A stretch of 64,000 bases of DNA. Origin: Cohnella sp. WQ 127256. GTDB taxonomy: Bacteria; Bacillota; Bacilli; Paenibacillales; Paenibacillaceae. Position 1 is the first letter of the stretch. Each line of letters starts with the position of its first letter. Position numbers and translations under genes: made by a program. The stretch is from NCBI RefSeq assembly GCF_024519285.1, contig NZ_JAMZCY010000010.1, forward strand, positions 124,001 to 188,000, written 5' to 3'. The notes under the pieces were generated by a model that was not told the DNA's origin, did no database searches, and saw only the letters and a program-made list of their open reading frames with translations. Below are positions 26,022 through 34,336 of this stretch, piece by piece.

Positions 26022-28730
26022 TTATTGAGCAGACATCATCTGACGAAGTACAGTTTGCAGAATACCACTGTTACGGTAGTAGTCTACATCAACCATCGAA
26101 TCCAGACGAGCGATCGCTTGGAAGTCAAAAGTAGAACCATCTTCACGCGTCACAGTAACGGTAACCAATTGACCCGGTGTTACGTCATTGGACATGCCAT
26201 CGATTGCGAACGTTTCGCGTCCAGTAATTCCGAGCGTTTTCCAGCTTTGGCCAGCAGGGAATTGTAATGGAAGCACACCCATACCGACAAGGTTGGAACG
26301 GTGAATACGCTCGAAGCTTTCAGCAATAACGGCTTTAACGCCTAGTAGGAACGTACCTTTAGCAGCCCAGTCACGGGAGCTTCCTGTACCGTATTCTTTA
26401 CCTGCGATAACGACTAGGTTCGTACCATTGTCTTGATATTTCATCGATGCATCGTAGATGGACATCACTTCATCTGTTGGCAGATAAGTGGTTACGCCAC
26501 CCTCAGTACCTGGAGCCACTTGGTTACGGATACGGATATTAGCGAAAGTACCTCTCATCATTACTTCGTGGTGACCACGACGGGAACCGTAAGAGTTGAA
26601 ATCTTCTTTCGTTACGCCATGCTCAAGCAAGTATTGACCACCAGGGCTATCGGCTTTGATGTTACCTGCTGGTGAAATATGGTCAGTTGTAACGGAATCG
26701 CCCATAAGAGCAAGTACACGAGCATTTTTAATGTTCGTAATATCTCCTGGCTGTGGAGCAAGATCCTTGAAGAAAGGAGGGTTTGCGATGTAAGTGGATT
26801 TAGCATCCCACTCATAAAGCTCACCTTCTGGTACAGGGATTTGGTTCCATTGCTCGTTCTGTGTAAATACGTTCTCGTACTTAGCACGGAACATAGCAGG
26901 GTTCAATGAGGAGGAAACGGCTTGTTGAATCTCCTCATTCGTTGGCCAAATATCTTTAAGGTAGACCGGTTGGTCGTTATTATCATATCCGATTGGATCA
27001 TTCGTAAGGTCAATGTTCACTGTTCCAGCCAAAGCATAAGCAACAACAAGCGGTGGAGAAGCCAGGTAGTTAGCTTTTACTTGAGCATGTACACGTCCTT
27101 CGAAGTTACGGTTACCAGAAATAACAGCGGCAACAGCGAGATCATTATCAGCAATTGCAGAGCTAACTTCATCCGGTAGTGGACCAGAGTTACCGATACA
27201 AGTTGCACAGCCATAGCCTGCTACGTAGAAGCCAAGCTTCTCGAGGTAAGGCAATAGACCCGCATTATTCAAATAGTCAGTTACGACAAGGGAGCCCGGA
27301 GTTAGGGAGCTTTTAACGTATGCTGGCTTTTTAAGTCCGCGTTCTACAGCTTTCTTAGCAACGAGTCCCGCACCAATCATTACGCTTGGGTTGGAAGTGT
27401 TCGTACAGCTTGTGATAGCAGCAATAACAACTGCACCCGCACTAAGCTTAGTTTGCGCTCCGTTAGGATGTTTAACGTCAACCGATTGCTCGATTTGGGA
27501 GTCGGACAAGCCGAAGCCACCTTTTTCAATCGGCGTGCGGATAGCTTCGTTGAAGGATTGCTTCATCGCTGTTAGTTCGACGCGGTCTTGAGGACGTTTA
27601 GGGCCTGCAAGGCTCGGAACGATTGTGGACAAATCCAATTCCATAACTTCAGTGAAGATTGGGTCTGGAGTTGCATCCGTACGGAACATGTCTTGCGCTT
27701 TGTAATAAGCTTCAACAAGATCGATTTGGCTTTCTTCGCGGCCAGTCAATCTCAGGTAGTTCAATGTTTCATTATCGACTGGGAAGAAGCCGATTGTTGC
27801 GCCGTATTCTGGAGCCATGTTGGCAACAGTAGCACGGTCAGCTAGGCTGATGTTGGATAGGCCTGGGCCGAAAAATTCTACGAACTTGCCGACAACGCCT
27901 TTTTTCCGCAGGATTTGAGTTACTGTAAGGGCAAGGTCAGTAGCAGTTGCACCCTCAGAAAGCTTACCTGTAAGTTTGAAGCCAACAACCTCTGGCATTA
28001 CGAAGTAAAGCGGTTGTCCAAGCATACCTGCTTCTGCCTCAATACCACCAACACCCCAGCCCACAACACCAAGACCGTTGATCATCGTTGTATGGGAATC
28101 GGTACCAACGAGTGAATCCGGATAAACGTCAGTTACACCGTCTTTAGATTTCGTAGCTGCAACGGAAGCAAGGTACTCCAAGTTAACTTGGTGAACGATA
28201 CCTGTTGCTGGAGGAACGGCACGGAAGTTGTTGAATGCAGTTTGTGCCCAACGAAGGAAGCGATAACGCTCTTCATTGCGTTGGAATTCAACGTCCATAT
28301 TGTATTGTAGAGCGTCAGATGTTCCGAATGCATCAACCATAACCGAGTGATCGATAACGAGATCAACAGGCACGAGCGGGTTGATTTGCTTAGGATCGCC
28401 GCCAGCTTGTTTAACGGTTTCGCGCATTGCTGCTAAATCAACAACGACGGGAACGCCGGTGAAATCTTGCAGAACGATACGTGCTGGAATGAAAGGAATT
28501 TCTTTGTCTTCGCGACCTTGTGTCCAAGTAGCGAGTTGTTTAACATGCTCTTCTGTGATTGCGCGTCCGTCGAATTGGCGGATAGCAGCCTCGAGTAACA
28601 CTTTAATGGAGAAGGGAAGCTTGGAAACCGGGCCTAAACCTTGCTCTTCCAATGCTTGAAGACGGTAGTAACGGTACGATTGACCTGATGACTGCAATTG
28701 TTCTTGTACTTGATAAGGTAATTTGGACAA
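26022..28730 (-). CDS. acnA: Aconitate hydratase
   Basis: Converts citrate to isocitrate in the tricarboxylic acid cycle; Bacillus aconitase also binds RNA when iron is low. The 902-residue length fits the AcnA/IRP1 type. The [4Fe-4S] ligands are in AITSCTNTSNPSVMIG and YGCATCIGNSGPLPDE, and the substrate-binding tail in YGTGSSRDWAAKG. The start codon is TTG (28730) with a perfect AGGAGG eight bases upstream. It has its own promoter and terminator. A 19-base palindrome sits in its leader. Confidence 0.97.
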   Translation of the reverse strand: MSKLPYQVQEQLQSSGQSYRYYRLQALEEQGLGPVSKLPFSIKVLLEAAIRQFDGRAITEEHVKQLATWTQGREDKEIPFIPARIVLQDFTGVPVVVDLAAMRETVKQAGGDPKQINPLVPVDLVIDHSVMVDAFGTSDALQYNMDVEFQRNEERYRFLRWAQTAFNNFRAVPPATGIVHQVNLEYLASVAATKSKDGVTDVYPDSLVGTDSHTTMINGLGVVGWGVGGIEAEAGMLGQPLYFVMPEVVGFKLTGKLSEGATATDLALTVTQILRKKGVVGKFVEFFGPGLSNISLADRATVANMAPEYGATIGFFPVDNETLNYLRLTGREESQIDLVEAYYKAQDMFRTDATPDPIFTEVMELDLSTIVPSLAGPKRPQDRVELTAMKQSFNEAIRTPIEKGGFGLSDSQIEQSVDVKHPNGAQTKLSAGAVVIAAITSCTNTSNPSVMIGAGLVAKKAVERGLKKPAYVKSSLTPGSLVVTDYLNNAGLLPYLEKLGFYVAGYGCATCIGNSGPLPDEVSSAIADNDLAVAAVISGNRNFEGRVHAQVKANYLASPPLVVAYALAGTVNIDLTNDPIGYDNNDQPVYLKDIWPTNEEIQQAVSSSLNPAMFRAKYENVFTQNEQWNQIPVPEGELYEWDAKSTYIANPPFFKDLAPQPGDITNIKNARVLALMGDSVTTDHISPAGNIKADSPGGQYLLEHGVTKEDFNSYGSRRGHHEVMMRGTFANIRIRNQVAPGTEGGVTTYLPTDEVMSIYDASMKYQDNGTNLVVIAGKEYGTGSSRDWAAKGTFLLGVKAVIAESFERIHRSNLVGMGVLPLQFPAGQSWKTLGITGRETFAIDGMSNDVTPGQLVTVTVTREDGSTFDFQAIARLDSMVDVDYYRNSGILQTVLRQMMSAQ

Positions 28731-28770
28731 GTGTGTAGCCTCCTAGATTCGTATCATGATTTCTGATCAT

Positions 28771-28789
28771 CGTTTCACTGGATGAAACG
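28771..28789. promoter_or_regulatory. Palindrome in the acnA leader
   Basis: CGTTTCA-CTGGA-TGAAACG, a perfect 7-5-7 inverted repeat about 20-40 bases downstream of the predicted acnA start point. It could be an operator or an RNA hairpin. It does not match the published CcpC or CodY patterns that I know. Confidence 0.45.
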
Positions 28790-28815
28790 TGATTTCAAAA
28801 ATACTCTATAGGATA

Positions 28816-28844
28816 AGTATACTCTGTTGTCGCTGCTCCGTAAA
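28816..28844 (-). promoter_or_regulatory. Promoter of acnA
   Basis: On the minus strand, -35 TTTACG (28839-28844), 17-base spacer, -10 TATACT (28816-28821). The gap to the divergent amidase gene (28731-29075, 345 bases) otherwise holds the palindrome at 28771-28789 and no further gene. Confidence 0.6.
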
Positions 28845-29075
28845 GTCGTTTTGAAGGATAAAACCATCCAAATCATGATAAAATCCGCACATTTCATCTC
28901 ATTAGAATGCCGCATTACCCCCGGTTTTCATCCGTGGAAGATGTACGGGAGCTACATCTATCTGTGCAATCTTACGCAATCGTTTGGTATGGAACATAAG
29001 CTCTGAGCATAGGAATGAAGTGGCGCAATCTGCGTGGACTGATGGACCGAAATGTCGTTATGGGAGGGATGTTAA

Positions 29076-30158
29076 GTGCCCAATGAAGAGACGGGTTGGA
29101 AGCATGCCTTGTTTGAATACGTAAACTTAATTAATGAAGCCGCTTTGCAAACAGATACACGTAAATTGCATGATTTTCCCGATAGGGAGCACCGCGAGAG
29201 GTTAACGCGACGTCTTATTCTAGCTTCAGATGGTGAAGCTAAACGGATTGCTAAGCCTGTCCGAAATGAAATGCGAGCGCGGATTGAGCGTTATCGTGCG
29301 AATCGAGATGAGGTCATCGCGGATGTATCCATTCATTTGGTGCGGACAATGGAACAACGCAGTCAGCCTTGGATGGAAGAAAGGGTGGAGCGTGAGCGAG
29401 TTCGTTTCGTTCGTACTGGGAAGCATTGGCGACTAGGCTCCGTTAAACCATTAGCTTTAGAATTGGCTGCCGAAGCCAGTTATTTTGTGGAAGATGATGT
29501 ACAAGATCCGTGGGATGGGGAACGTAAAGCAGCCATACCTTCCACGCCATATATCAATCCGCAAGCTCTTTATGGTTTTAAATCAAGGGTCTATGCAGGG
29601 TCCTCTACGGAAAATGAATATGGGTACGGATATGGAGTGTCGCGTCGTGGAACACCTTATTTGCGGGAAGAAGCTGTCACTTATGCGGAAAGATGGTGGA
29701 ACGAGCCGAACCCTGCTTATGAGAATTTTGAAGTGAACTGTACAAATTATGTATCGCAATGTCTCTTTGCAGGTGGAGCGCCTATGAATTATACTGGGAG
29801 CAGGCCTTCAGGCTGGTGGTACAAAGGGTATTCAAATAAAGAGGAAATGTGGAGCTTTAGTTGGGCTGTTGCTAATAGCCTAAAGCATTACTTGGGTAAT
29901 CCTCGTACCTTTGGTATTCGAGCTGTAGCTGTCTCAAGTCCGGATATGCTTACGCTAGGAGATGTTATTTGCTACGACTGGGAAGGTAACGGTCGAGTCG
30001 GTCATAATACGATCGTAACCGCATTTACACCTGATGGGATGCCGCTCGTTAACGCGAATACGGTAAGCAGTCGCCATCGGTATTGGGATTACAAGGATTC
30101 GTATGCCTGGACGGACAACACCCGGTATCATTTCTATCATATTGCCGATGAATTTTAA
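29076..30158 (+). CDS. Amidase-domain protein (Amidase_6 type)
   Basis: A 360-residue protein whose C-terminal 160 residues form a putative amidase domain: AVTYAERWWNEPNPAYENFE, NCTNYVSQCLFAGGAPM with the probable catalytic Cys, and GRVGHNTIVTAF with the His. The N-terminal 150 residues are charged, helical and of unknown fold; no clear signal peptide is seen. Members of this family occur in spore and cell-wall proteins of Bacillales, often of unknown role. The GTG start has GGGAGGG seven bases upstream. It is 99 bases before ddl on the same strand. Confidence 0.82.
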   Translation: MPNEETGWKHALFEYVNLINEAALQTDTRKLHDFPDREHRERLTRRLILASDGEAKRIAKPVRNEMRARIERYRANRDEVIADVSIHLVRTMEQRSQPWMEERVERERVRFVRTGKHWRLGSVKPLALELAAEASYFVEDDVQDPWDGERKAAIPSTPYINPQALYGFKSRVYAGSSTENEYGYGYGVSRRGTPYLREEAVTYAERWWNEPNPAYENFEVNCTNYVSQCLFAGGAPMNYTGSRPSGWWYKGYSNKEEMWSFSWAVANSLKHYLGNPRTFGIRAVAVSSPDMLTLGDVICYDWEGNGRVGHNTIVTAFTPDGMPLVNANTVSSRHRYWDYKDSYAWTDNTRYHFYHIADEF

Positions 30159-30257
30159 TTATTATTTCAACTTTAATCATATACGAATTTACGTGGGTCG
30201 TTGTTCCTGTGGGATTCCGTGTGCGTAAATGTCGACTAAGCCGGAGGTAACTACTTA

Positions 30258-31433
30258 ATGGGTAAAAAAATTCGTGTAGGACTTGTATATGGTGGTAGAT
30301 CTGGAGAGCATCAAGTGTCATTGCTAACTGCGCTTGCTGTGTTAAAGGCGTTTGATTATGAGCGATATGAAATCATTCCTTTCTATATTACGCCTAAGGG
30401 CCAGTGGAGATCTGGATCATTGTTGAGTGCTCCCCCTTCAGCTGTGGCGGAATTGCAATTTGCTCCGTCGGAAATGGGGAGTGGGTCGGCTGAAAGTGGG
30501 ATTGTGATGCAACAAGCTCCCGCTATTACGAATAATGCGCTGTTCCCTGTTCTACAGGGAATGTCGGAGAGGGTTCTATCGGAAGGCAGCGGAGATGCTA
30601 TTGATGACGATGGTAAAGCAATTGATGTGATGCTGCCGCTTCTTCATGGAACCTTTGGTGAAGATGGTACAATTCAAGGGCTGTTCGAGATGGCTGGACT
30701 GCCTTATGTGGGGGCTGGCGTGTTGGCCTCTTCAGTCGGAATGGACAAGGTTGCGATGAAAACAATGTTCGCGCATGCAGGTCTACCTCAGGTGGGCTAT
30801 CGTTATTTTATCCGCTATGAATGGAAGCAGAATCGTGAGCAGTGTCTATTAAGCGTGGAAGAACTTGGGTATCCATGCTTCGTGAAGCCGGCAAACCTAG
30901 GTTCTAGCGTAGGTGTATCGAAAGCGCGTAATCGTGAGGAATTGGTGACTGCTATAGAGGAAGCTCTGCGCTATGACCGCAAGGTTATCATCGAGGAGTT
31001 TGTAGATGCACGAGAGATTGAAGTGAGCGTACTCGGGAATGATGATCCGCAAGCTTCGGTGCCTGGGGAAATTGTTAGCTCTAATGAGTTTTATGATTAT
31101 AAAGCTAAATATCTGGATGGTAAGTCGGCAATGGTTATTCCAGCAGAGATTTCTCCCGAGGTTACCGAAGCAGTGCGCACGATGGCTGTGCAAGCTTTCC
31201 GCTCGATTGATGGGTCAGGACTTTGTCGTGCAGACTTCTTCCTTCGTCGGAGTGATGGAGCTTTGTTTATTAATGAAGTAAACACGCTGCCGGGCTTCAC
31301 TCCATTTAGCATGTACCCGCAAATGTGGAAGGAATCAGGAGTATCCTATCGCGAGCTACTCGACAAGCTGATCCAACTGGCCATCGAGCGCCACGAGGAA
31401 CGCCAATCAATCGATTACGGCGGCGGGGAATAG
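30258..31433 (+). CDS. ddl: D-alanine--D-alanine ligase
   Basis: Joins two D-alanines for peptidoglycan precursors. The ATP-grasp fold is seen from GLVYGGRSGEHQVSLLTA at the N terminus to INEVNTLPGFTPFSMYP near the end. In the omega loop FYDYKAKY (about residue 277-284), the final Tyr is the residue that selects D-alanine rather than D-lactate, so this is a vancomycin-sensitive-type enzyme. At 391 residues it is about 35 longer than the B. subtilis Ddl, because of an acidic, Gly/Ser-rich insertion near residues 65-115. Confidence 0.95.
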   Translation: MGKKIRVGLVYGGRSGEHQVSLLTALAVLKAFDYERYEIIPFYITPKGQWRSGSLLSAPPSAVAELQFAPSEMGSGSAESGIVMQQAPAITNNALFPVLQGMSERVLSEGSGDAIDDDGKAIDVMLPLLHGTFGEDGTIQGLFEMAGLPYVGAGVLASSVGMDKVAMKTMFAHAGLPQVGYRYFIRYEWKQNREQCLLSVEELGYPCFVKPANLGSSVGVSKARNREELVTAIEEALRYDRKVIIEEFVDAREIEVSVLGNDDPQASVPGEIVSSNEFYDYKAKYLDGKSAMVIPAEISPEVTEAVRTMAVQAFRSIDGSGLCRADFFLRRSDGALFINEVNTLPGFTPFSMYPQMWKESGVSYRELLDKLIQLAIERHEERQSIDYGGGE

Positions 31434-31450
31434 TCGGGGGCGGATTTGAA

Positions 31451-31654
31451 GCAGCTCGATTGTCGGGAATAAGTCCGCGAGGCGGACTTATTTGATCCAA
31501 AGCAGCTCGATTGTCGGGAATAAGTCCGCGAGGCGGACTTAATTGATCTAAAGTAGCCTGGATTTCGGAAATAAGTCCGCGAGGCGGACTTATTTAATCC
31601 AAAATAGCTCGATTGCCGGGAATAAGTCCGCGAGGCGGACTTATCAAACCCAAA
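31451..31654. repeat. Four tandem 51-bp repeats with palindromic core
   Basis: Four units with an exact 51-base period (starting at 31451, 31502, 31553 and 31604). Each contains the identical 21-base core TAAGTCCGC-GAG-GCGGACTTA (at 31470, 31521, 31572 and 31623), a perfect 9-bp hairpin, extended by AA/TT in some copies. Flanks such as AGCTCGATTGTCGGGAA vary between units. The array fills the space between the ddl stop and the stop of the opposing interrupted gene. It could act as a terminator or be a dispersed repeat family. Confidence 0.93.
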
Positions 31655-31658
31655 GTAG

Positions 31659-32312
31659 TTATTTCTTCAAACGATAGCTTCGGACGCGGGCAGCACCACC
31701 ACTAGCAGGTTCCAGTAAACCTTTCTCAACCAGTTCGCAAAGCTGATTACGCACGAATGTTCTCTTTTTTTCGAGACATCTACAAACCATCGCCACAGTA
31801 ATCGGAGTCGCAGAACGTGTGGCTAGACGCATGATTTCCCTTTGATAGATAGAAAGCGCCTTTAAACTAACATTGTCTTCTCCATACCAATACTCCAGCA
31901 TCCTGCGTATGTTTTTTTGACATGCCAAAGGGTCTTCTTTGAGTTTGTCGATCGAAAACCGCAAAATGTGCCAATCGTCAAAAACGATCTCATTCTGCCG
32001 ATCTAATCCCCGAGAGAAGGTTCCACGATCAGCGTCTCGCGCATGGGAACTAAAGCTGTCGGATTCCAAGCATGTGGGTGTAGGTTGGCGAATATATGCA
32101 AAATCTAAGTAATAGTAGTTACCATCGGGATAGATAAACTCATATTCCGGATGTAGGTCATTTAAGCTTCCAATGACTGGCTACCAAGCACGCTCTAGCA
32201 AACATTTTTCACCAAAACCATGGCGTTCCTTCAATCTGCGTAATCTTTCTCCTTTGCTTTGCGCGATATGCTTGTTCAGCCAACTACGATATTCCGTTTC
32301 GAAATTGCTCAT
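31659..32312 (-). pseudogene. Interrupted DUF559-like nuclease/regulator gene
   Basis: On the minus strand a frame runs from ATG 32312 to TAA 31659 (217 codons) with one in-frame TAG at 32181-32183, codon 44. Before it reads MSNFETEYRSWLNKHI and ERLRRLKERHGFGEKC; after it, P-V-I-G then LHPEYEFIYPDGNYYYLDFA, with no frame change, so a single TGG-to-TAG change of a Trp codon explains the break. The middle recalls a PD-(D/E)XK (DUF559/Vsr-like) fold, with LDFAYI, an acidic E-S-D and DDWHILRFS. The end looks like a winged helix. Without the stop it would be a typical Paenibacillus protein annotated as a regulator. A GAGAGGG precedes the ATG. A truncated 136-residue frame remains. Confidence 0.75.
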
Positions 32313-32330
32313 TCTACCCTCTCCCCAGAT

Positions 32331-32374
32331 AAAAAAATAACCGCCCCGAAGCCCAATTTGGGCTAGAGACGGTG
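32331..32374 (-). terminator. Terminator-like hairpin upstream of the interrupted gene
   Basis: Read on the minus strand: ACCG...GCCC-AAATT-GGGC...CGGT, an imperfect hairpin followed by ATTTTTTTATC. It lies just before the start of the interrupted gene, so it could be an attenuator or could end a transcript from further right. Confidence 0.4.
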
Positions 32375-32454
32375 TGCTTCACTCGTATAAGAATGGATTA
32401 TAAACGATCTGTCTAAAAGTGTCATCAGCAGGGACGTCGGCGGTTCAACTTAAC

Positions 32455-32708
32455 TTATACACATGTGGAAAACTCAAATAAAGTGAGTTAACAACATACT
32501 AACAGATTTATGAAAAATGAGGCAGTTGGCTTGTGGATGGGTTAGAGAAATCGACTTGCGGATAATCTTGTGGAGAAAAAATAACTGGATTGTGAATGGA
32601 TGTGTAAGAGTTGTGGAGAAATGATGAATCTATCAACAACATACACACAAATGTGTATATTTATCATCTGAAATGATATATACGAAAAAGATATACACAT
32701 GTGCATAA
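32455..32708. other. Cluster of DnaA-box-like 9-mers
   Basis: An AT-rich, gene-free stretch (part of the 512-base gap 32313-32824). Two 9-mers fit TTATNCACA exactly: TTATACACA at 32455-32463 and TTATGCACA (minus strand) at 32700-32708. One-mismatch copies lie at 32557-32565, 32569-32577, 32612-32620 and 32691-32699; weaker ones at 32532-32540 and 32591-32599. No dnaA or dnaN gene adjoins it, so it is more likely a DnaA-binding cluster than the origin. Confidence 0.5.
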
Positions 32709-32824
32709 CCTCAAGCGGCTATTGGAGTAAGGGTTCGCCCCCACCTTCCATGCCATGGTATAATAAACTCTATAATGACAATAGGTCGTCGCCGCCTTGT
32801 TGCGGAAGTATAGGAGGAATATTC

Positions 32825-33142
32825 ATGGGCTTTCAAACGGAGTTCAATTCTGTATGCAAATTCAAGTCTGAGCAAGAGTTGTACGAACTGCTTGAATACG
32901 GTCGTGGTAAAATGGTCAAAAAACAATTTCGAGTTTTCCCTACCGGTCAGAAAGTAATCGCATATGCCCCAGATAATAAAGCAGTTGCTATTGTGCGGAT
33001 TGTCGCTTCCATCGCAGAAATCAATTTCCAAGGTGAAGAAATTACGCAAGTGGAGATGGAGCTTGTACGCCGATTAACTGACGAGGAAGCAAAGGTTCAA
33101 ACATCGCTCGCACATGAAATGTTCTTCGGAGAGCAATCCTAA
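32825..33142 (+). CDS. Hypothetical 105-residue protein, possibly DUF2584-like
   Basis: A small soluble protein. The start ATG 32825 has AGGAGG a few bases upstream, which excludes the longer frame from 32699. The core QFRVFPTGQKVIAYAPDN with AIVRIVASIAEINFQGEEIT is faintly like DUF2584, a Bacillales family of unknown function; I hold this loosely. It precedes uvsE by 37 bases and is likely cotranscribed with it. It begins directly after the DnaA-box-like cluster. Confidence 0.7.
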   Translation: MGFQTEFNSVCKFKSEQELYELLEYGRGKMVKKQFRVFPTGQKVIAYAPDNKAVAIVRIVASIAEINFQGEEITQVEMELVRRLTDEEAKVQTSLAHEMFFGEQS

Positions 33143-33179
33143 TAACCGTGAGCAAGCTTACACGGGAGGTTAATCGATC

Positions 33180-34190
33180 ATGATAGTTCGGTTTGGATAT
33201 GTCGCGATGTCAGTCCACTTGGACAATGCATCCCCATCAAAAACGATGACGATGACCAGCTTCTCCAAGCTGGCTGACCGAGAAGCTGGATTGCGCCGTC
33301 TTGAACGGATTGCGGAAGAGAACCTTCACAACACGTTAAGGCTGCTAAAGCATAATCGTTATATGGGCATACAAGTGTATCGGATGACCTCCAAAATCAT
33401 TCCGCTTGTCACACACGAGGAATTACAGGATTGGGATCCATACCCCGCTTTGGCAAAAGCATTTGCCGAGGTTGGGGCTTTTGTTCGTGAGCATAATATG
33501 CGTGTTTCCTTTCACCCGGATCATTTCACGGTGCTGAGTACCCCGCGCGAGGAAGTGTTTCGTAACTCAGTTAAAGACCTGAGGAACCATGTACGGATGC
33601 TTGAAGCGATGGGCTTGGACGAGAGTGCGTTGAACAATATCCATGTCGGCGGTAGCTACGGGGACAAAGTAAAGTCAGGAAAACGGTTCATTGAACAATT
33701 CCGTTCGATCGAACAACGTATAACAGAGCGAATTACATTGGAAAATGATGATAAAACCTTTACGGCAGCGGAAACGTTAAGCATCGCGGAAGAAGTAGGA
33801 GTCCCGATGGTACTGGATATTCATCATCATGAGGTAAATCCGGGAAATGAGCTTCTGAAGGATTTATGGCCAAGAATACTGCAGACGTGGGATAGATTCC
33901 CCTGGAACGTCAAGCATGCTAACACTTCACACAAGCTGCCTCCAAAGCTACACGTATCCAGTCCCAAAAGTGTGACCGATCCAAGAGGGCACGCCGATCT
34001 TATTGAGATAGAGCAGCTCCTCCGGTTTTTAGTCGATATAGCGAGCGTAACTCCTGCAATCGATGTGATGATTGAGGCTAAGAGTAAGGATGAAGCTTTA
34101 ATGAAATTGATGGATGATTTCAGAGCAATTGAGGCATCGGGTGGGCCTATTCGCGTTATCGACGGTGGAAGCTTGGAGGTACTCTCATGA
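33180..34190 (+). CDS. uvsE: UV damage endonuclease
   Basis: UvsE (UVDE) nicks DNA 5' of UV photoproducts, an alternative to nucleotide excision repair that is common in spore formers. The 336-residue protein begins with RFGYVAMSVHLDNASPSKTM and has the TIM-barrel metal ligands in SFHPDHFTVLS, NIHVGGSYGDK, ITLENDDKTFT and MVLDIHHHEVNPG. The length is standard. GGGAGG precedes the ATG. No stress-response promoter was recognised upstream. Confidence 0.95.
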   Translation: MIVRFGYVAMSVHLDNASPSKTMTMTSFSKLADREAGLRRLERIAEENLHNTLRLLKHNRYMGIQVYRMTSKIIPLVTHEELQDWDPYPALAKAFAEVGAFVREHNMRVSFHPDHFTVLSTPREEVFRNSVKDLRNHVRMLEAMGLDESALNNIHVGGSYGDKVKSGKRFIEQFRSIEQRITERITLENDDKTFTAAETLSIAEEVGVPMVLDIHHHEVNPGNELLKDLWPRILQTWDRFPWNVKHANTSHKLPPKLHVSSPKSVTDPRGHADLIEIEQLLRFLVDIASVTPAIDVMIEAKSKDEALMKLMDDFRAIEASGGPIRVIDGGSLEVLS

Positions 34191-34336
34191 AAACGTCTAC
34201 AAATCAAGCGTAGTCTGATGATTTGCCAGTTGCAATCCCTGTAGAAATACGGTAATTTGGACAATGAAGGGTGCTGTACCAACATAAGGTGACAGTATGA
34301 AGCATTCTTACTTGCGACAGGGAGGTTATCCACGAA

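Noticed and set aside
31451..31654. CRISPR array
   Set aside because: Units are directly contiguous with related flanks, not unique spacers, and there are no cas genes.
32455..32708. Chromosomal replication origin
   Set aside because: No dnaA, dnaN, rnpA or rpmH nearby; the box cluster alone does not show an origin.
33827..34333. 168-residue frame antisense to uvsE
   Set aside because: Shadow frame with no start signals; uvsE on the plus strand is complete.
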